A DNA stretch of 36,666 nt from Clostridia bacterium (GTDB taxonomy: Bacteria > Bacillota > Clostridia > Oscillospirales > CAG-272): NCBI GenBank assembly GCA_017504205.1, contig JAFVRO010000024.1:1-36666 (forward strand). Direction: 5' to 3'. Positions 33,424 through 36,666 of the stretch are shown here, in pieces (position 1 is the first letter of the stretch; each line of letters begins with the position of its first letter). Under the pieces are notes generated by a model that saw only the letters and a list, made by a program, of their open reading frames with translations, was not told the origin of the DNA and did not search any database. Position numbers and translations under genes: made by a program.

Positions 33424-36051
33424 ATGAATCACTTTAGAAATATACAGTTTCGTGGAGCATTCCGCAACTATCAGCAGCGCGTGCTTGATAATGCTGATAA
33501 GTATCTCAGAGACGGAAAAATTAATATCGTAGCAGCTCCGGGCAGTGGAAAGACCGTCCTTGGACTTGAGTTGATTCGTCGGTTAGCTTCGCCTTGTATC
33601 ATTTTATCCCCGACAACTGCAATACGTCAGCAGTGGGGAGAAAGATTTAAGGATCTGTTTCTTGATAATGCGGAAGATTTTTCGTTATTCTTTTCGAATG
33701 ACCTGCATCACATCAAACTTGTAAATTCTATAACATATCAAGCCCTATATACTGCGGTAGATAAGATATCTGCAACCGAAGATGAAGACATTGACTGCTC
33801 GGACGTTGATATCTTTGCCACCATGAGAAAATTCGGAATAAAAACCGTATGTCTTGACGAGGCTCATCATCTCAAAAACGAGTGGCAGAAAGCGCTTGAA
33901 AAATTCATTTCCGCGCTCGATAAAGATGTAAAGATCATTTCTCTTACGGCTACCCCTCCATATGATTCGGAGGGCTCGGAATGGAGAAGATATATGAACA
34001 TCTGCGGAGAAATTGATGAAGAGATTTTCGTTCCCGAGCTCGTCGGTCAGAACACTTTGTGCCCGCATCAGGACTATGTGTACTTCAATTATCCGACAGA
34101 ATCAGAAATTGAGAGCTTTCGCACGCATAAGGAACGTGCATTGCTTGCTGTTGAAGAGCTCGGAAAGCTTGATCTGTTTTCAGGGGTATGCCAATCCTTA
34201 AATGCCGAGCAAGACTATGAGGTGCTGTTTACTGATGCTAAGCAGTACATAGCTCTTGTTACCTTGCTGAAATATTATGGCTTTGAAATCAATAAAAAAC
34301 TGATCCGTGAGCTAACTGCAAAAAGAGGACTTCCGTTCTTCAAAATGCAGTACGCTGAAACGGCAATACAGTTCCTTCTTAACGGAGAATTAATTACCGA
34401 AGAACAGAAAACAGAGATCGTTTCTGTTTTAAAGAACTATTCTGTTTACGAAAAGAAGAAGGTCACGCTTGATCTGAATGAGCGTTTGAAAAGAGCTTTG
34501 ATCTCTTCGGTAGGAAAGCTCGAGAGCATCAAACGCATAGCAGATAATGAAGTTTCGGCAATGGGCGAGAGACTTCGTATGCTCGTCCTTACCGATTACA
34601 TCAAGAAAGAGAATCTCTCTAAAATTGCATCTGCTGAAGAATTCAATTCGGTGAATATCGTAAGCATTTTTGAAACTCTCCGTCGTGCAAATTTGAACGT
34701 AAGCATCGGAGTTCTTTCTGGATCTCTTGTTATTCTTCCAAAATCCATTGATCTTTCGGATATCAAACATAAAAAAGAAGATATTGCGGATACGGATTAT
34801 TGTACGGTGGAATTTGCAGGAGCGCTTCATCGTGGCGTTGATTACGTTGGAAAATTGTTCGAGAAAGGCAAAATCCAAATACTTATCGGAACAAAGTCAC
34901 TTCTCGGTGAAGGATGGGATTCTCCTTGCATTAATTCGCTAATTTTGGCAAGTTTTGTTGGCAGTTTCGTTTTGTCTAACCAAATGCGCGGGCGTGCAAT
35001 TCGCATTGATAAAAATGACCCCGAAAAATCGGCAAACATATGGCATCTTGTAACAGTTGAGCCGGAATATTTGTTCAAAGATAAAGCTACGGAGAGAATC
35101 TATGCATACATCAAAGAGGATTACAAGGAGCTCCATTCGTATGACTATGATATTTTAAAACGCCGATTCGATTCCTTTATGGGACCCAACTATACGACGG
35201 GAACGATTGAAAGCGGAATTGAGCGAATTACCTTGATCAAGCCGCCTTATGATAAAAACGGCATCGAACAAATCAACGAGGAAATGTTAAAACTGTCTGC
35301 TGAGCGTGGCGAAGTGAAAAACAAATGGCGCGGAGAAGTGGCAGACGGAAGCTTTGCGGTCGGTGTGGAAACCGAAATTCCCAAGGAAGCGAGAATTCCC
35401 GTATTTACATTTTGGAATTTCGCCTTGAATTCAATTATTGTTGCGACAGAAATATCATTACTGCAACCGCTAATGAGGTTGATGGTAAATAATAATCTCC
35501 CTTTGTCTTTGGGAACTCTTGCAGTAATGATTGGATTGTTTGTTGTTTTGTACCACGGCGTCAAGAAGATGGTGTTACACTCCAACCCTGCCCATTCCAT
35601 AAAAACATTGGGTGTTGCAGTTTATAAAACATTGTGTGAGTGTGAGTTGATATCGCCGTCGGCAAAGGTGGAAACAACCGCGTACAAGCAGATTTATGTT
35701 GTTTCGCTACACTTGCGCAATGCATCAATTCACGATCAGAACATTTTCAATACAGCTATGGCAGAAATGCTTTCCCCTATTGAAAATCCTCGTTATATCT
35801 TGATTTCCAAAAATATGTTCAAACGTTACAACTATGAGCTTTCTTTTGCTTGCCCCTCGATTATCGGCAAAAAGAAAGAATACGTAGAGGTATTAGCAGA
35901 AAAGTTAAAAGCCACTACCGGCAACTTTGAGCCTGTTTATACCCACCGCGAAGATGGCAGAAGGTTGATTTTGAAATGTAGAAAGCGTTCTTATATTACC
36001 TTCAACGAAAAGGCTATGGGGAAGAAATATAAAGTCTCTCATTTTGAGTGA
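33424..36051 (+). CDS. Superfamily 2 DEAH-box helicase with C-terminal membrane helices
   Basis: An 875-residue SF2 helicase-like ATPase. Motif I AAPGSGKT (37-44), DEAH (145-148), TATPP (175-179), motif V GTKSLLGEGWDS (489-500) and motif VI QMRGRAIR (520-527), so ATP hydrolysis is likely intact. About residues 180-440 form an inserted domain without recognised homology. Two hydrophobic stretches (about 662-686 and 694-712) suggest a membrane anchor. A cytoplasmic tail of about 160 residues follows, containing ENPRYILI. AAGGAG precedes the ATG by 7 bases; TATAAC at 33398-33403 is the only -10-like box. The gene is an isolated island between two repeat copies. Codons ending in A/T seem commoner than in neighbouring genes. 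A defence or island function is inference. Confidence 0.85.
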   Translation: MNHFRNIQFRGAFRNYQQRVLDNADKYLRDGKINIVAAPGSGKTVLGLELIRRLASPCIILSPTTAIRQQWGERFKDLFLDNAEDFSLFFSNDLHHIKLVNSITYQALYTAVDKISATEDEDIDCSDVDIFATMRKFGIKTVCLDEAHHLKNEWQKALEKFISALDKDVKIISLTATPPYDSEGSEWRRYMNICGEIDEEIFVPELVGQNTLCPHQDYVYFNYPTESEIESFRTHKERALLAVEELGKLDLFSGVCQSLNAEQDYEVLFTDAKQYIALVTLLKYYGFEINKKLIRELTAKRGLPFFKMQYAETAIQFLLNGELITEEQKTEIVSVLKNYSVYEKKKVTLDLNERLKRALISSVGKLESIKRIADNEVSAMGERLRMLVLTDYIKKENLSKIASAEEFNSVNIVSIFETLRRANLNVSIGVLSGSLVILPKSIDLSDIKHKKEDIADTDYCTVEFAGALHRGVDYVGKLFEKGKIQILIGTKSLLGEGWDSPCINSLILASFVGSFVLSNQMRGRAIRIDKNDPEKSANIWHLVTVEPEYLFKDKATERIYAYIKEDYKELHSYDYDILKRRFDSFMGPNYTTGTIESGIERITLIKPPYDKNGIEQINEEMLKLSAERGEVKNKWRGEVADGSFAVGVETEIPKEARIPVFTFWNFALNSIIVATEISLLQPLMRLMVNNNLPLSLGTLAVMIGLFVVLYHGVKKMVLHSNPAHSIKTLGVAVYKTLCECELISPSAKVETTAYKQIYVVSLHLRNASIHDQNIFNTAMAEMLSPIENPRYILISKNMFKRYNYELSFACPSIIGKKKEYVEVLAEKLKATTGNFEPVYTHREDGRRLILKCRKRSYITFNEKAMGKKYKVSHFE

Positions 36052-36105
36052 TAAATAAGGCAACACAGTATAAATTGATATGTTTCCAAGCATCACTTAA
36101 AAATA

Positions 36106-36122
36106 GGGACAAATGATGATTT
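36106..36122 (+). repeat. 17-bp direct repeat, right of helicase gene
   Basis: GGGACAAATGATGATTT, 55 bp past the helicase stop; partner of 33344-33360. The pair brackets the helicase gene tightly. Confidence 0.6.
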
Positions 36123-36139
36123 CCACCTATAAAAGTGAG

Positions 36140-36161
36140 ACTTTTTGGAGTTTCCACCCCC
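36140..36161 (+). repeat. 22-bp iteron-like unit R1
   Basis: ACTTTTTGGAGT then TTCCACCCCC; followed by GTTTTTG. Similar units: R2 at 36181-36202 (ACCTTTTGGAGT, CTTGACCCAC) and R3 at 36510-36530 (ACCTTTTGACTTTACAAC, CCCC then GTTTTTG). R2 runs directly into copy B of the structured repeat. Confidence 0.55.
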
Positions 36162-36180
36162 GTTTTTGACCGATTTTTAT

Positions 36181-36202
36181 ACCTTTTGGAGTCTTGACCC
36201 AC
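36181..36202 (+). repeat. 22-bp iteron-like unit R2 at the edge of copy B
   Basis: ACCTTTTGGAGTCTTGACCC lies against the first base of copy B (36200). It shares ACCTTTTGGAGT with R1 and ACCTTTTG with R3. Confidence 0.5.
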
Positions 36203-36430
36203 GTCGAGTCCGTCGTGTGTCTCACACGACGGCTCGACAACTAAGTTCGCCTGTGGCGAGTGAAGTTGCCTTCGGCAGTGAAGTTCACTGCGTGAGTGAA
36301 GTTTCGCCTGACGGCGAAGTGGGGCAAACTTAACTTCACTTTACGAGCATAGCGAGCAAAACTTCACTGTGAGGGAATTTGCAGAGCAAATTGACGAACA
36401 ACTTCACTTTTGCGAAGCAAAAACTTCACC
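36200..36430 (+). repeat. Structured repeat, copy B
   Basis: Bases 36200-36325 are identical to copy A, including the rlmD tail and its hairpin, although no rlmD gene precedes it here. After that, two of the later hairpins differ: 36341-36360 versus 33245-33262, and TTTTGC/GCAAAA at 36407-36421 replaces 33311-33327. Spacers ACTTCACT are kept at 36333, 36361 and 36401. Confidence 0.95.
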
Positions 36431-36509
36431 AAAAGTCACTCTCAATTGCTATGCGAATACAAACTATGTAAAAACCTATCGGCTCGATACGGTTAAAGAG
36501 TAAAATATA

Positions 36510-36530
36510 CCTTTTGACTTTACAACCCCC
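36510..36530 (+). repeat. 22-bp iteron-like unit R3 to the right of copy B
   Basis: ACCTTTTGACTTTACAACCC followed by GTTTTTG. With R1 it brackets copy B. Confidence 0.45.
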
Positions 36531-36596
36531 GTTTTTGGTATACTAGATCCCGATGCTTCGCATCGCCCTACGGGTTCGACTACGGGCTACGCCCTT

Positions 36597-36644
36597 CGCT
36601 CAGGATGACACCTAAATGCAACCTCGCCCGTGTCATCCTGAGCG
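36597..36644. repeat. Inverted repeat with GTCATCCTGAGCG arms
   Basis: CGCTCAGGATGACAC (36597-36611) and GTGTCATCCTGAGCG (36630-36644) are exact reverse complements with an 18-nt loop. From memory, GTCATCCTGAGCG-type intergenic repeats are common in Clostridia. The repeat runs toward the window end in AGCGAAGCGAGTCGAA. Confidence 0.85.
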
Positions 36645-36666
36645 AGCGAAGCGAGTCGAACTGCGG

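Larger units (their letters stand above)
36052..36666. other. Repeat-rich gene-free end of window
   Basis: No convincing gene in these 615 bp. They hold the right partner of the 17-bp repeat, three related 22-bp units (36140, 36181, 36510), the 231-bp structured repeat copy B and an inverted repeat at 36597-36644. Short open frames here overlap these repeats and have no ribosome site. Confidence 0.8.

Noticed and set aside
36145..36333. 62-residue open frame in the right-end repeats
   Set aside because: It runs across R1, R2 and the structured repeat, has no ribosome site and copies the rlmD tail and hairpin array in another frame.

Overview
The window is a stretch of chromosome from an endospore-forming member of the Clostridia, probably an uncultured gut-type lineage. 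The evidence is low-to-moderate GC, strong Shine-Dalgarno (SD) sites, many TTGACA-17-TATAAT promoters, a T-box leader on thrS, and sporulation genes (yabP, yabQ, a spoVB-like flippase, spoIVFA/spoIVFB, ytvI). No tRNA, rRNA or CRISPR array was seen.

Layout. The left edge (1-155, minus) appears to be the end of an IS3-type insertion sequence lying about 30 bp from the thrS stop. thrS (T-box regulated) and a methylglyoxal-synthase-like gene follow on the minus strand, each with its own consensus promoter. glyA stands alone on the plus strand between an extended -10 promoter and a terminator. From about 4.7 to 21.1 kb there is one collinear plus-strand gene train with gaps of 67 bp or less and no visible internal terminator: cdaA, cdaR, FAD-dehydrogenase, recJ, rel, dtd, hemZ, nucleoside kinase, MTA/SAH deaminase, spoVB-like flippase, rqcP, yabP, yabQ, divIC. 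It joins two nucleotide second-messenger systems (c-di-AMP and ppGpp) with translation quality control, spore coat/cortex genes and a division gene. The last part matches the Bacillus subtilis yabM-yabO-yabP-yabQ-divIC order.

From 21.2 to 29.1 kb there are short units on both strands: an M18 aminopeptidase with a nitroreductase-like protein, a VanZ-like protein, the spoIVFA-spoIVFB pair that controls pro-sigma-K processing, a small membrane protein, a DUF212 protein, ytvI and prfB. From 29.2 to 33.1 kb a DUF1858 redox-motif gene with a perfect promoter precedes trmK, a Nif3-like gene, a metallophosphoesterase and rlmD.

The right end is accessory. An 875-residue superfamily 2 helicase with two predicted membrane helices near its C terminus sits between two copies of a roughly 231-bp structured repeat. 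The first 126 bp of the copies are identical, and both begin exactly at the codon for His441 of rlmD, so the duplicated segment includes the end of rlmD. Each copy is built of short hairpins separated by AGTGAAGT in one half and its reverse complement ACTTCACT in the other. This helicase island and its repeats are the best candidate for an undescribed system here. The final 600 bp holds only repeats.
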